The notes: generated from the letters alone by a model not told the origin. 64,000 nt of DNA from Marsupella aquatica (GCA_973895155.1 OZ316891.1:26040001-26104000), one strand, 5' to 3'. Positions 10,621 to 20,405 are shown, numbered from the stretch's first letter. A program made the numbers and translations.

Positions 10621-12180
10621 AAACATGATTGCTGTAGAGAGCGGGGTGGGAGGGTTCTATGGAGGCTTTGGAGACAGAGGAAGCTTTTGCAGGCCGGGGC
10701 GGTGGTGTGTATCGGAATGATGGGGCTCTTCTGAAGAAGCGATTGGTAATGTCCCATCGCAATTCCCCGTCTGCCTTCTGCCTGTAATGATGGACTCTCA
10801 GATGGGTGACTCTTTTGTTACCATCATTCTGTTGAGATGTTGCACCGTATCGAAGGAGCACGTTTGAATCGATTTGCTATGTGCTTCCTGGGTCTTTTGC
10901 ATTACTTCTATCCCTGGCGGAAGTCTGTGATTAGAGTAACGGCAGCTTTGCTATCAATGAGGGCTCGCGGTATCTGGAACTGGGCACTGCTCTCTTTGAG
11001 GGCAGGATTGATCAGTTCCTCGATGTCGAGCCGACATCAAAGCACGGGCTATTGCGACATGGATTGGAGGATCAAGTCTCCTTAAGCCATTACTGAAGCC
11101 GGTTGACATATGAATAGAGAATTAGGTCTGCAGAGGAGGTTCTTTGAGCAAAGCTCCCATTCTATCTGGGTGCATTTTTGCATGATCGCAACGCAAGCAA
11201 TCGTTCCGTGCAACGCAGTTGTAAGAGCATGCGATTTCACCCGTACCCGCTCGAGTTCCCACTCTACCGATCTTTGGCAATCTCTTCCGGGAGGGGAGGG
11301 TTCTCATCGCTACCCTGACCGAAACACGATAGGAATCTCCCATAAGGTGCCTGGAAGACATCGTGAATTCAATGTATCCAGCTCGGTCCATCAGGGCTCC
11401 GAAGAGAGACCTTTCCGTGCTGCGGAACTGTGCTGCAGTCATTGGGATAGAAGCCGTTAGCTCAACTGGAAGAGTCGTAGTGAAGCCTTCTGTGACCTTC
11501 GGTTTAGCTAGTCTGTGATTGTCCAATGCATTTTTATGAAAGTGTCTTCGTATCTTCGGGTGTTCCGTCTTCAAAGCACCTCAACTGGTTTGGATTCGTT
11601 GTGGATGTTTCAGAATGAGGAATGTTCTCGCATGGCTGTGGAGGAGAGGCAGTGGCGTCGATGACTAATGGAAAGGTTCCTTACTTCAATGCCGCCATAT
11701 ACCTCCAAAATAAGACCCACATTGGGAAAGTGGAAGAGATGGTCTTATCAAGGATGCGGTGAGTGTCTCAACGTACCCCAGTTATCAGTGATGCCTTTGG
11801 CAGTCGTTCAAATTCTCGGTTCCATGCCTGATGTCTAGACAAGGTATCATGACGATGCAGGCACCTTTATTCATTCGAAGTCTTGTGGTTGGCAGTTTTT
11901 TGCCCTGAAGATGGAGGATGGCACTATCGTAACCCCTTACAGTGCGGGAGCTAAATTCTACATCGATCCCAATACACTTCTCTCTCTACAAAGATTTCTT
12001 CCTCAACCCAAGTACGTCTCTCTGCCTTAACGATGTAGATCTGTTGCAATTCGTTAATATTAAGTAGGCGACTTCTCTGCGCCTGCTACCCGTCTAGAGC
12101 ATGTACGGAACATCCCCCAACCCGCACCTTCTTTGTGACGATATCTTAGTAAGAGTGGCCGTCCTATTCTCGAGGTTTTG

Positions 12181-12266
12181 GTATGTTATGATGTCTCAAA
12201 TAAGAACGGCTATCCTAGTCCTTTCGGACGGTAAGGAGAATGTACACTGTACAGAGCTGAACATAC
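12181..12266 (+). ncRNA. Box C/D snoRNA, copy 1, 18S rRNA guide
   Basis: Terminal stem GTATGT (12181-12186) pairs with ACATAC (12261-12266). Box C is ATGATGT (12188-12194, one mismatch to RUGAUGA) and box D is CTGA (12257-12260). TAAGAACGGCTAT at 12201-12213 is complementary to the conserved 18S rRNA segment AUGGCCGUUCUUA over 13 bp with one G-U pair. A D'-like CTAG follows at 12215, which by the +5 rule points to the second G of AUGG. In other eukaryotes that nucleotide is methylated with U32/snR40 guides (recalled from memory). A small hairpin GTCC-TTTC-GGAC sits between the guides. The RNA lies in the last intron of the GAR1-like locus. Confidence 0.88.
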
Positions 12267-12329
12267 GAGAATTCGAGCTGCGACAATAAAGTTCTTAAGT
12301 TGCGTAGTGGGTTGATCGGTGTCTGTCCC

Positions 12330-12415
12330 GTATGTTGTGATGTCTCAAATAAGAACGGCTATCCTAGTCCTCTTGGACAGTAAGGAGAATGTACACTGTA
12401 CAGAGCTGAACATAC
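12330..12415 (+). ncRNA. Box C/D snoRNA, copy 2, 18S rRNA guide
   Basis: A near-identical copy lies 63 bp after the first. The stem is GTATGT (12330-12335) with ACATAC (12410-12415). Box C is GTGATGT (12337-12343), and CTGA is at 12406-12409. The 18S-complementary 13-mer is unchanged (12350-12362). The internal hairpin changes to GTCC-TCTT-GGAC, keeping its pairing, and the flanks outside the stem are unrelated to copy 1. That contrast supports selection on the RNA. Confidence 0.88.
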
Positions 12416-12476
12416 AAGAAAGAATGAACTAGATACCTGCATTGCTGTAATCATCTGAGTAGATTCATATCTTGTT

Positions 12477-12572
12477 ACCTCTGACCAATGATGTGACCTC
12501 ATTAGGGTCAGCCATGATGCGGACAGAAGGCTTTGCCATATCTGATAAATCGGTTACTGATGGTCTAGAGGT
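12477..12572 (+). ncRNA. Third box C/D snoRNA in the same intron
   Basis: The terminal stem ACCTCTGACCA (12477-12487) pairs with TGGTCTAGAGGT (12561-12572) over 11 bp with one bulged A. Box C ATGATGT (12488-12494) and box D CTGA (12557-12560) sit directly on the stem ends, as expected. A second CTGA at 12542-12545 and ATGATGC at 12514-12520 could be D' and C'-like boxes. Candidate guides are the bases before each CTGA (GATAAATCGGTTA and GGCTTTGCCATAT). I do not recognise their targets. Confidence 0.75.
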
Positions 12573-12781
12573 CACATGCCACAATGAGGTTTGATATAGC
12601 TAGTAGGAATTCGTAGTCTTGTTCACTTTTACTTCCGATAAAGATCTCTGTAGTTTGGAGTTATTTTACTGCTTCTCCGCAAGTTAAATGCTGCAGCTTC
12701 TAACTGTGGCTTGCTTCATTTGCAGGGGCTTCAGGTGGGAGAGGTGGTGGCCGTGGTGGTGGTCGTAGTCGAGATGATTAG

Positions 12782-14336
12782 CGACCGTTCTGTTTCCCGT
12801 CTTTATGCCTCATTTTCGTGTTTGCCAAAGAAGCGATATCCATGATAACAGCGATGGAGTCCCTGGCATTGCTTGTTTGGACAATTCGTCCAGACAGATT
12901 TTCCTTGACACAATGCCTTGCCTTACACTGAAATCTGTCTCCATTAGCCTGCACGTAATCTGGACGACTAAATTACACGCTCGAGTATGCAATACATTAT
13001 TTTTCCTTCTGAACGGCTTGTGCCGTGGCGGAGGTTTCAGGGGTTAGGAAAAGAACTGGTGAATGAACAATTTTGGTGGGAGTGAGCTCTCGCTTCAACC
13101 CAGGAACATCGATTGCAACTCCCTTATTGCACCAATCGTTGCACCAGCAGGATGTGTTTAGCATGCGCTCCACACTGAAGGTTTGGCCATTCACACGACG
13201 TTGACAATTCCACATTCCAGGGCATATTGAAGCTGTACTGCCGTGGAGAGCATACCCTGATCATAGTAATGGCGTAAATTGCATTCGTCCCAAGGGTAAT
13301 TTGAAGCCGCAATATGGTTTAGGATCGAAAAAGTATGTAAGAGCTTCATGTTCTCATGTGGCTGGAATAGAACAGTGCATTATTAACATTAACCCCGTTC
13401 TGAGTTCGACATCTTTGTGCCAATGGGATGATCTGTTCAACAGACTTGAAAGTATCATTCAACACTTGTGCCAGTTGTACTCAAATATCACTACGCTACC
13501 TGATTTCAAATGGTGAACACAGTCTATCATCACTCGACTTGTTTGGCTCGATCAGAGAAAGGCATACCGGAATTAGTCAGTTCTACAATTTGAGTGACAA
13601 GAAACGATTCTCCAAGTAAGTTTCACAATTGCCTACAAACGGCACTCCGCACTAATCGACCTGCTGTGACTGGTTATATCTCTTGTCAACGATGTGGAAA
13701 ATCCTTAGCCTTCACTCTGAAGAACCATAACCGGCCAAGGTCGTCAACAGTAGGTGCAATACTCATTGAAGACATCAATGAACCGACCCTTCATTCTTAT
13801 CGCCCTGCTGTCGAGCCGATGAGGGAAATTCCAAGAGTATCCAAGCTCGCTTATACGCCAGCAGGATCATGATGAGCCCAATCGATGTAGGCCCCATGCA
13901 CAGGAGGGACATGGGCACAGAAAGTGAATGAATGATCAACGAATTGTTCTATGGGCAATTCTCTCACAGCGTCGCCCTTGTGACGAAAGATCGAAGCAAC
14001 AGTGCATAGAAGAACTCTATGAACGGGTGTATGATCACGAGAAGAAAGACGAGAAATACAAAGAAGCCTTACCTGCGTAACCAGCCCATCCTTGGGCAGA
14101 ACAACAGCGGCACTATCGAACGAGGAAAGTACGTTTTCCGTCTTGGCTCCTAGCCTTGCTACTGCATGCATTGTCCAAGTATCCAGCATTCCGTCGAGAC
14201 AGTGCCATCGAGCTCAATTGGAAATACTTCCCCAACAAGGAGCTTCAACAGAGTTGTCCATATTGGCCACGAACTCCTCTAGCTGAGACACGAGGGAAGA
14301 AAACACGGACATGTTGGAAATTTCAAGAGCATGGAC
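12782..14336. other. Region without recognised genes between GAR1-like and U2 loci
   Basis: Several open frames of 60-110 codons occur on both strands, none with a recognised motif. Part is likely 3' UTR of the GAR1-like transcript. A minus-strand frame ending at a GTAAGG splice-like site near 14072 was examined and not accepted. Confidence 0.4.
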
Positions 14337-14401
14337 GGGCTAGAAATTGAACCTAAATTTCCCTTGTACATCTTAATGCTCTACCACTGAGCTACAGGCC
14401 C
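14337..14401 (-). pseudogene. Degenerate tRNA-like sequence
   Basis: On the minus strand a TAGCTCAGTGGTAGAGC D-arm (A box) follows GGGCCTG. A T-arm remnant AGGTTCAATTTCT and a 3' GCCC able to pair with GGGC are also present. The anticodon stem (TTAAG against AGGGA) does not pair, and the acceptor stem has two mismatches. It is therefore a decayed tRNA or the head of a tRNA-derived element, and the identity is not assigned. Confidence 0.5.
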
Positions 14402-15885
14402 TTCATGCACCATCTCTGGTTCGAGTGTGGCTCATTTCCACATAGGATACTCGTTTCTGACTAACTCAATTGCGACCACCTTCTATGCTTTCTGAATCGT
14501 AGCAGTACGCAGCCTCACTGCCTGTCAAGTATTGTTCATCTCGAGCACTTTTGCTGAGTATCTCGGTGTGGGAAACGTTTGCAACGCACAACGCCTGCCA
14601 AAAATCTGAAAGCCTCGTATAATCGCCCTCTAGTAGATGAGTCGATAAACGTACAAACTAAATCAATTTACGGTGTGATCCGATTGAGCCGTATAGCATT
14701 ATTGCTATAATATTATCACAGCTGTATTAGGAGATTCCTCTGGAATTTCTGTCTCCAAAATCACTTTCGTCTCAACAGTCGTCGAATGGCTAAAACGACA
14801 ACTTTTGTAGCGTTTTAGTAAATCAACTTTTGTAGCGTAAAGTAAATCAATTTATATGGGCGAAAATTACTTCTTGAACTATACGAATATGACCTTCAGA
14901 CCTGAAGATCGATGGCTCAAGGTCAGAAATTATAATTACTTCAAATCTCCAAGAGCATTTAATTAGATTGGTAAAGTAAAGTTGGCTCGTCGTCACATTG
15001 GCAACCCATTTGAGCTTTCACAGTTGTCACTCCGATCGTAGAGCATTGCCATTTCCCAGTATCAATTTCTCCACCGCCGGTGCCAGTCCTTCCGCAGATT
15101 ACAGCTATCAATGACTCCTACAGCCTCAGCTAGTTCTTACGCGCCCTGGCGAGGAGGGTTGTCCCGTGTGATCTTGTCCATTCTGGCACTTCTCGAAGAA
15201 TGCTCTGAAGATGGCGAGTAGACAGCACAGGATCGCGCTGCAATTTGCGTCCTTGCCTCATGGCAGAAAATGAAATCGATTAGTCACTCTTCTTCCGTTT
15301 ATTGTACCGTGTCTCAAAGCTGAAGCTCACGATTTAATTCGTCCATTCTCATCTTGCCCCGTCTGGACCATGTCTCTTGCCTAAGTCTCTAAGTTTGATG
15401 TGTGGTTTACTGTAATTCTTCTATGCGGCCTCATGAGCTTCATCAGCTAGAACTTTGAAGCCTGTTCAACCTAATTCTCTTTATTGGTTTCGTTCCTCGA
15501 TCGCGGATGACATTGGTGAGAGGCTTTTTAATCCGGTGAGAAGTCTGCTGTCGTTGCATAGACTTCTCTGAAATTCAATTCAAAGTACCCTCAATGTCAT
15601 CCTGAGAATCCGGTCCTCTGATGCAAATGTGAAGCCACGGTACTCATGTCTAATGAATCAGAGCCGGCATGGTTTGAGCTTCATGGGGCAATCTCGTCAA
15701 CAGTCTATCGACCCATTCGTTTTGCTCTCTCTTCGAAAGATATTCACACCAAATTCGATAGCAGAGACTACAGTATCTATCCTGTGCATCTTCTATTCAG
15801 CCACCTCGATCAAGCTCGCTACTTGGAAGAACAAAATAAAACCATAGACTGAGGCCTTCCACCGTTTCTACCTTTGACGACGGGG

Positions 15886-15890
15886 TATAA
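15886..15890 (+). promoter_or_regulatory. TATA box of U2 copy 1
   Basis: TATAA lies 32 bp before the U2 start, the spacing of plant RNA polymerase II snRNA promoters. The expected upstream element about 35 bp further up is not an exact match to the seed-plant consensus; CCTTCCACCG at 15855-15864 is the best candidate and is kept in both copies. Confidence 0.6.
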
Positions 15891-15917
15891 GAATTGAAGG
15901 TCTTCTCACTGTAGAGC

Positions 15918-16117
15918 ATACCTTTCTCGGCCTTTTGGCTAAGATCAAGTGTAGTATCTGTTCTTATCAGTTTAATATCTGATATGAGGGTCATCGGCAC
16001 TCACGATATTAATCTAATTTCTCATGGGTGTGGTTCTAATTGGGTAGCTTGCTACTCAGGAGCTGCCAGCGTCGCCTTGGTATTGCACTACCTCCCAAGG
16101 CAGGCACAGCCCTTCCC
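15918..16117 (+). ncRNA. U2 spliceosomal snRNA, copy 1
   Basis: It starts ATACCTTTCTCGGCCTTTTG, the invariant U2 5' end, and keeps the branch-point pairing box GTAGTA and TATCAGTTTAATATCTGATA. U2 pairs with intron branch points in the spliceosome. The 3' loop IV has a perfect GCCTTGG/CCAAGGC stem and ATTGCACTACCTCC, the U2B'' site. The stem IIb segment (GAGGGTC/GGCACTC) has a mismatch, and the segment at the expected Sm site reads AATTTCTC, not an uninterrupted U run. The 3' end is estimated from length (about 200 nt). A possible plant 3' box AGTTGAA is at 16159. Confidence 0.93.
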
Positions 16118-16913
16118 CAAACGGGGAAACCAATCAAACCAAACAGCATTTAAAAAATAGTTGAAATAGAAACTATCTGAAGTTGGTAAGCTCCAAGGAG
16201 AGCAGATATAAACTCTGCTGCTATGTAAATTCTCTAAATTTGGTAGAGCTACAAGAGAGAATGGTGAAAACTCTGCTGCTATTTTAATGATCTTGCATAT
16301 TGTCTACCTTCACTAAGATGATGGTATTGCCCTTTTGGTGTATTAATTCCCTTTTAAGAGTCAATCATGGGCAATAACAGCCCCTTGAAACTTGAGCTAA
16401 AATTACTTGAGTTCCTGAACTATACGAATAATTATGACCTTCAGATCTGAAGATCGGTGGCTCAAGGTCCCGTGTGATCTTGTTGATTCTGGCACTTCTC
16501 GAAGAATGCTCTGAAGATGGCGTGTAGACAGCACAGGATCGCGCTGCAATTTGAGTCCTTGCCTCATGGCAGAAAATGAAATCGATTAGTCACTCTTCTT
16601 CCGTTTATTGTACCGTGTCTCAAAACTGAAGCTCACGATTTAATTCGTCGATTCACATCTTGCCCGTCTGGACCAGTCCCTTGCCTACGTCTCTAAGTCT
16701 GATGTGTGGTTTACTGCAATCGCGTCAAGAGTCTATCGACCCATTCGTTTTTCTCTCTCTTCCAAAGATATTCACAGCAAATTCGACAGCAGAGACTACT
16801 CTATCCATCCTGTGCATCTTCTATTCCGCCACCTCGATCAAGCTCGCTACTTGGAAGAACAAAATAAAACCATAGACGGAGGCCTTCCACCGATTCTAAC
16901 TTTGACGACGGGG

Positions 16914-16918
16914 TATAA
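16914..16918 (+). promoter_or_regulatory. TATA box of U2 copy 2
   Basis: TATAA sits 32 bp before the second U2 start, identical in spacing to copy 1. GGCCTTCCACCG is also retained upstream. Confidence 0.6.
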
Positions 16919-16945
16919 GTATTGAAGGTCTTCTCAGTCTAAAAC

Positions 16946-17145
16946 ATACCTTTCTCGGCCTTTTGGCTAAGATCAAGTGTAGTATCTGTTCTTATCAGTT
17001 TAATATCTGATATGAGGGTCATCGACCCTCACGATATTAATCTAATTTCTCATGGGTGTGGTTCTAATTGGGTAGCTTGCTACCCAGGAGCTGCCAGCGT
17101 CACCTTGGTATTGCACTAACTCCAAGGCAGGCACAGCCCTTCCCC
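16946..17145 (+). ncRNA. U2 spliceosomal snRNA, copy 2
   Basis: The first 75 nt are identical to copy 1, including the branch-point pairing region. Here the hairpin GAGGGTC/GACCCTC and the hairpin GGGTAGC/GCTACCC are perfectly paired, better than in copy 1. Loop IV, in contrast, reads ATTGCACTAACTCC with one lost C, altering the U2B'' site and shortening the stem. The Sm-site region AATTTCTC is the same as in copy 1. The 3' end is estimated. Confidence 0.93.
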
Positions 17146-17372
17146 CAAACGGGGAAACCAATCAAACCAAACAGCATTTAAAAAATAGTTGAAATAGAAA
17201 CTATCTGAAATTGGTAAGCTCCAAGGAGAGAATGATAAAAACTCTGCTGCTATTTTAATGATGTGGCATATTGTCTACCTTCACTAAGATGATGGTATTG
17301 CCCTTTCGGTGCATTAATTCCCTTTTAAGAGTCGATCATGGGCTATAAGAGCCCCTTGAAACTTGAGCCAAA

Positions 17373-18231
17373 GCTCATGTTTTGGAGACATTATGGCCGA
17401 TGATGCCCTCTTATGAGGGTGTTACTATATGCTTTTGTTCTCCTGCTTATTTGCGTCAACTAGACTGCAGAGTGGTAAATCTTCAAGACTTGGAGCCTCT
17501 CCAAAAGTTGGTGACTTTGGTTGCTTCAAGGAAAAAATACCCAGTCTGAGAACCAAAGAAACGGTCTAAACCCTAAATGTTTCTAAGTATGGTCCATGTA
17601 TGCATCCACATAAATACATAAAATGGGTGGGTAGTCTGTGAAGGGGAGAATCAACTTAATTTCCTAACCTCATTACTAGGCTCAGGCAGTATTTAGGTTT
17701 GTATTCCACTATGGACACACCCAGTACTGCATGAGCTAACCAGCTGCCTTTCCCTCTATGTTCTGCTGGTCTTTGCCAATCTTCAGGTGTGTGCAACCTG
17801 CTGGTTGCCGCCAATCTATTGGGCACACCATTGCCTTTTGTTTTAATTCATTTATTTCTAAAGGATGTTACACACTCTCATTACATAACAGGGACTACAA
17901 AGTGAGGCAAAAAAGTAACATCTGTAGAACTTCCAAAGAATTTAAAATTGACAATTTAAATTTTAGAGTTCTCTTTAACAAAGGAATGAATTTATAGACC
18001 ATTTCTTTAAGGTCATGAAGCTCACGAGGCTCGTTGAGGGACTTTTGAAAAACAAATGTGGATAATCTTTTTATACAGGCAGGTATAGTGCCTATTTTTT
18101 ATTTTTTTTTAAAGCTGAATGTAAGAAAGAATAGTAAAATCGACCTTTTCAGAACCAGGCACCAAAAACATGCACCCCTCAGAGTTTTGGTATCAGAATA
18201 ATTATGTCAAGTGAAAGCTCGATCGGCACCT
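17373..18231. other. Intergenic DNA between U2 and tRNA-Pro
   Basis: No coding motif or repeat structure is recognised in this AT-rich stretch. Confidence 0.45.
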
Positions 18232-18303
18232 GGGCATTTGGTCTAGTGGTATGATTCTTGCTTAGGGTGCAAGAGGTCCCGAGTTCAATTCTCGGAATGC
18301 CCC
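18232..18303 (+). tRNA. tRNA-Pro (anticodon AGG)
   Basis: A complete 72-nt cloverleaf is present: acceptor GGGCATT/AATGCCC, D-arm with TGGTCTAGTGGTATGA, anticodon stem CTTGC/GCAAG with loop TTAGGGT and AGG at 18264-18266, T-arm CCGAGTTCAATTCTCGG and discriminator C. No intron. A TTTT terminator begins at 18305. It matches the usual plant nuclear tRNA-Pro(AGG). Confidence 0.97.
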
Positions 18304-18383
18304 GTTTTGCTGGTTTCTTTTCCGAAATAGTTTCTCGGTTTCACTTGGCCAGCTGTCTCTCGTCCTTTGTTAGATCGTGTCCA

Positions 18384-18594
18384 TCTCTGTAGAACTTAAC
18401 AATGAATTGAATGGACACCATGGACAACCATATATGGGAATGATGCATTCGTTCCCTGTCCAACACCATCGAGCTATGGAAAGATCTTGCCTGTGTGTGA
18501 AGAACTTAAAAATGAATTGAATGGACAACATGGACAACAATATATGGCGTCCAAAAATGCCTTCATTCCCTGTCCAACACCATCGAGCTATGGA
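18384..18594 (+). repeat. Tandem duplication, about 108-bp unit
   Basis: Two blocks share GAACTTAA.AATGAATTGAA, TGGACA.CATGGACAAC, ATATATGG and CCCTGTCCAACACCATCGAG with CTATGGAA. The second copy runs into the open frame of the terpene synthase-like remnant. Confidence 0.85.
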
Positions 18595-18699
18595 ATCACT
18601 GCTTTTGTTGTCTCTCGTTTCCCAACTGAAGGGAGATTTTCTCTGGCCTTCGGAAATCACTCAATTCTCGACTGCACTGCCGATCGACGATCCATTCAA

Positions 18700-19880
18700 C
18701 TGAATGAATCTTTGTCCTGGATCTCTGTGGTGCTGGCCGGCCGTTGTGGACTCTGTGAGACGATGCCTGCCGACTTCGTGCGCAGATTTGCCATCCTATT
18801 TCAGCATCAGCTTGCTACGGAAATCAGGAATCGCCAGTATAAAACGATCCCGTCAGTTGATGCCTACCTTGCTTGTCGTAGAAACTCTGTGGGGATGTGG
18901 ACGATCCAGCTTATTAATTCCACTCCATCCATCTTCCTTGTGTATGCTAACGTACATGCGGTCCCCCAACATTGTAGAGAAAAGAAGGGTCTGGCGTTTT
19001 ACCTCACCTATACTAGCTTAAAACCAGATTTCATATAGTTTGATGAACAGGAAGGTTAGGGTGCTACAGATCACTCGAGGCATTCTGACTCTTGCTGAAT
19101 CAAATTGTCTTTCAAGATCTAAGATGTGGGTTTTATAATTGAAGAGAAGAGTCTGATCGACTTGAAATCAAAGCACTTAGACATGACATTGCTATAGTAT
19201 TCTAGGTGAATATCGAATAATTATATATATGTACAAGATTTGTGAACATTAATAAGGTCCACCCGTCACGTACATTCTCTTTCAGTTAGAAACTTACTCG
19301 TGCATTTCGATGCCTCGTAATTGCTACCGCTCACTACCTGAGATCGATCAAGTAATTCCGTCGATTCTTTCTCTGTTTCTTCTTGTAGTTCAAGTGTTTA
19401 ACGGGGATCTTTCTTGTTTACTGGCCATAGAGTTTGAGGACAAGGTACATCTACCGGATGCGGTATTTCATTGCTCCGAAATGCAGCGTTTTCTTCTTGC
19501 TAATAATGATATCATTACATGGCATAATAACCTTTGGTCATTCGAGAAGGTATGTGTAAACAATATCTGCAACCACGGTGTAAGCATGTTCTAACTGATG
19601 TTCAATTATAGAAGTTCTATTGACCTTAGAGAAAGAGAGTTGTATATATCACACTGCCAAAAAGACAGGATCACCAAAAACTGGGAGACAAGTTGTCGGT
19701 GTTGACTAAGCTTCCTTAAATTGTAAACAGCGGCTTTTCTTGTCAATCAAGAGAAAATGAGCTGCGAGGTCCATCCTCAAGTTTTCGATCTACTGTACTA
19801 TTTGGCTCGTGTGCTCGACGACAGCTTACAAACGACGAAAGTGTCGGTAATGTACAAGGACGGTCACACTGTACCTACAG
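18700..19880 (+). pseudogene. Microbial-type terpene synthase-like (MTPSL) remnant
   Basis: Class I terpene synthases cyclise prenyl diphosphates; MTPSL genes are known from non-seed plants. About 18710-18940 encodes PADFVRRFAILFQHQLATEI then RNRQYKTIPSVDAYLACRRN and SVGMWTIQLI, the family's helix with an IPS.D.YL..RR..VGM signature. After an intron, a segment ending at 19549 encodes EFEDKVHLPDAVFHC and LLANNDIITWHNNLWSFEK, aligned with the NSE metal-binding region; the exon ends at GTATGT. A third piece from about 19754 reads KMSCEVHPQVFDLLYY and LDDSLQTTKVSVMYKDG, like the following helices. No DDxxD exon was found upstream, and the NSE triad is imperfect (second N for D; K at the Glu position with the splice that keeps frame). 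It is probably a truncated pseudogene, or a gene with unrecognised exons. Confidence 0.6.
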
Positions 19881-20405
19881 TGGAAACAAAACTCAATAGA
19901 GCTACAAATTATACGACACAAGGAATGCAAATAGCGCACTTAAGGGCTGGATACGGTACTAGCATCGAACTTCAAAATCCCCGAAGAATGGACCACCATT
20001 GTGAACTCAAGATCCCTAACACAAAAGAAAATCTGAATAGAGGTGCAAACACAACTTTTATGGGAGAATAACATGAGAACCCTGGTAAATCCGAACTGAA
20101 AACATCAATTGTCCCAAAAACTTTATCCATCCGATATATCGAGCCAGCATCCGTGAAGCAAGTAATTATTTAAAATAACCTGGCCGGTTAGTAGCTTCCA
20201 CGGCATGGCCATAACCTTCAATGAAAGTACTAGGGACTCACAAAGGGACTCACATGGGACTCACAGGGAGGGTTTAATTATACATTACTTGGAGGCATGT
20301 TCAAGAATGAAGCTGTCCAGGTGATACCAAAGAATGAACCGGGGATTGAACCGGGGATAGAACCTCGCCTTTTTCTCTAATTGAAGATTTCTCCACAACT
20401 TAACA
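19881..20405. other. Intergenic DNA
   Basis: No gene is seen. Small local echoes occur (GGGACTCACA three times near 20231-20265; GAACCGGGGAT twice near 20336-20358). Confidence 0.4.

Larger units (their letters stand above)
10640..12781 (+). pseudogene. GAR1-like (H/ACA snoRNP protein 1) locus, frame broken; snoRNA host
   Basis: GAR1 binds dyskerin in H/ACA pseudouridylation particles of the nucleolus. Conserved core exons are visible. Exon 11614-11758 encodes HGCGGEAVASMTNGKVPYF followed by NAAIYLQNKTHIGKVEEM; exon 11896-12011 encodes [19 protein letters not shown] then [20 protein letters not shown]; exon 12726-12781 encodes a C-terminal GGRGGGRGGGRSRDD and stop. A glycine-rich stretch at about 10640-10720 (GGFYGGFGDRG, RGGGVYRND) may be the N-terminal exon. 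Introns are GT-AG. Lesions: within 11614-11758 the frame shifts between KVEEM and GLIKDA, where family members read KVDEIFGPINEA, suggesting a short deletion; the last exon is not in phase with the one before; a stop precedes the core. An unseen micro-exon could explain the second problem but not the first. The last intron carries three snoRNAs. Confidence 0.75.
14863..17372 (+). repeat. Tandem duplication containing two U2 snRNA genes
   Basis: Copy 1 runs about 14863-16398 and copy 2 about 16399-17372. Both begin near AAATTACTT and CTGAACTATACGAATA and end near CCCCTTGAAACTTGAG. Copy 2 lacks two internal blocks of copy 1 (about 14928-15165 and about 15420-15695). Each copy contains one U2 gene with matching upstream and downstream flanks, so whole transcription units were duplicated. 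Confidence 0.9.

Noticed and set aside
10361-10861. Minus-strand frame of 166 codons.
   Set aside because: It arises from the 82-bp tandem repeats and has no recognised motif.
11122-11574. Minus-strand frame of 150 codons within the GAR1-like intron.
   Set aside because: No motif, mixed composition, and it lies antisense within the host intron; likely chance.
11759-11895. Possible snoRNA in the preceding GAR1-like intron (GTGATGC ... CTGATG).
   Set aside because: Box-like words are only about 39 nt apart and no terminal stem forms between their flanks.
13851-14189. Minus-strand frame of 112 codons with a GTAAGG splice-like site.
   Set aside because: No recognised family, and the two possible upstream frames conflict; insufficient support.
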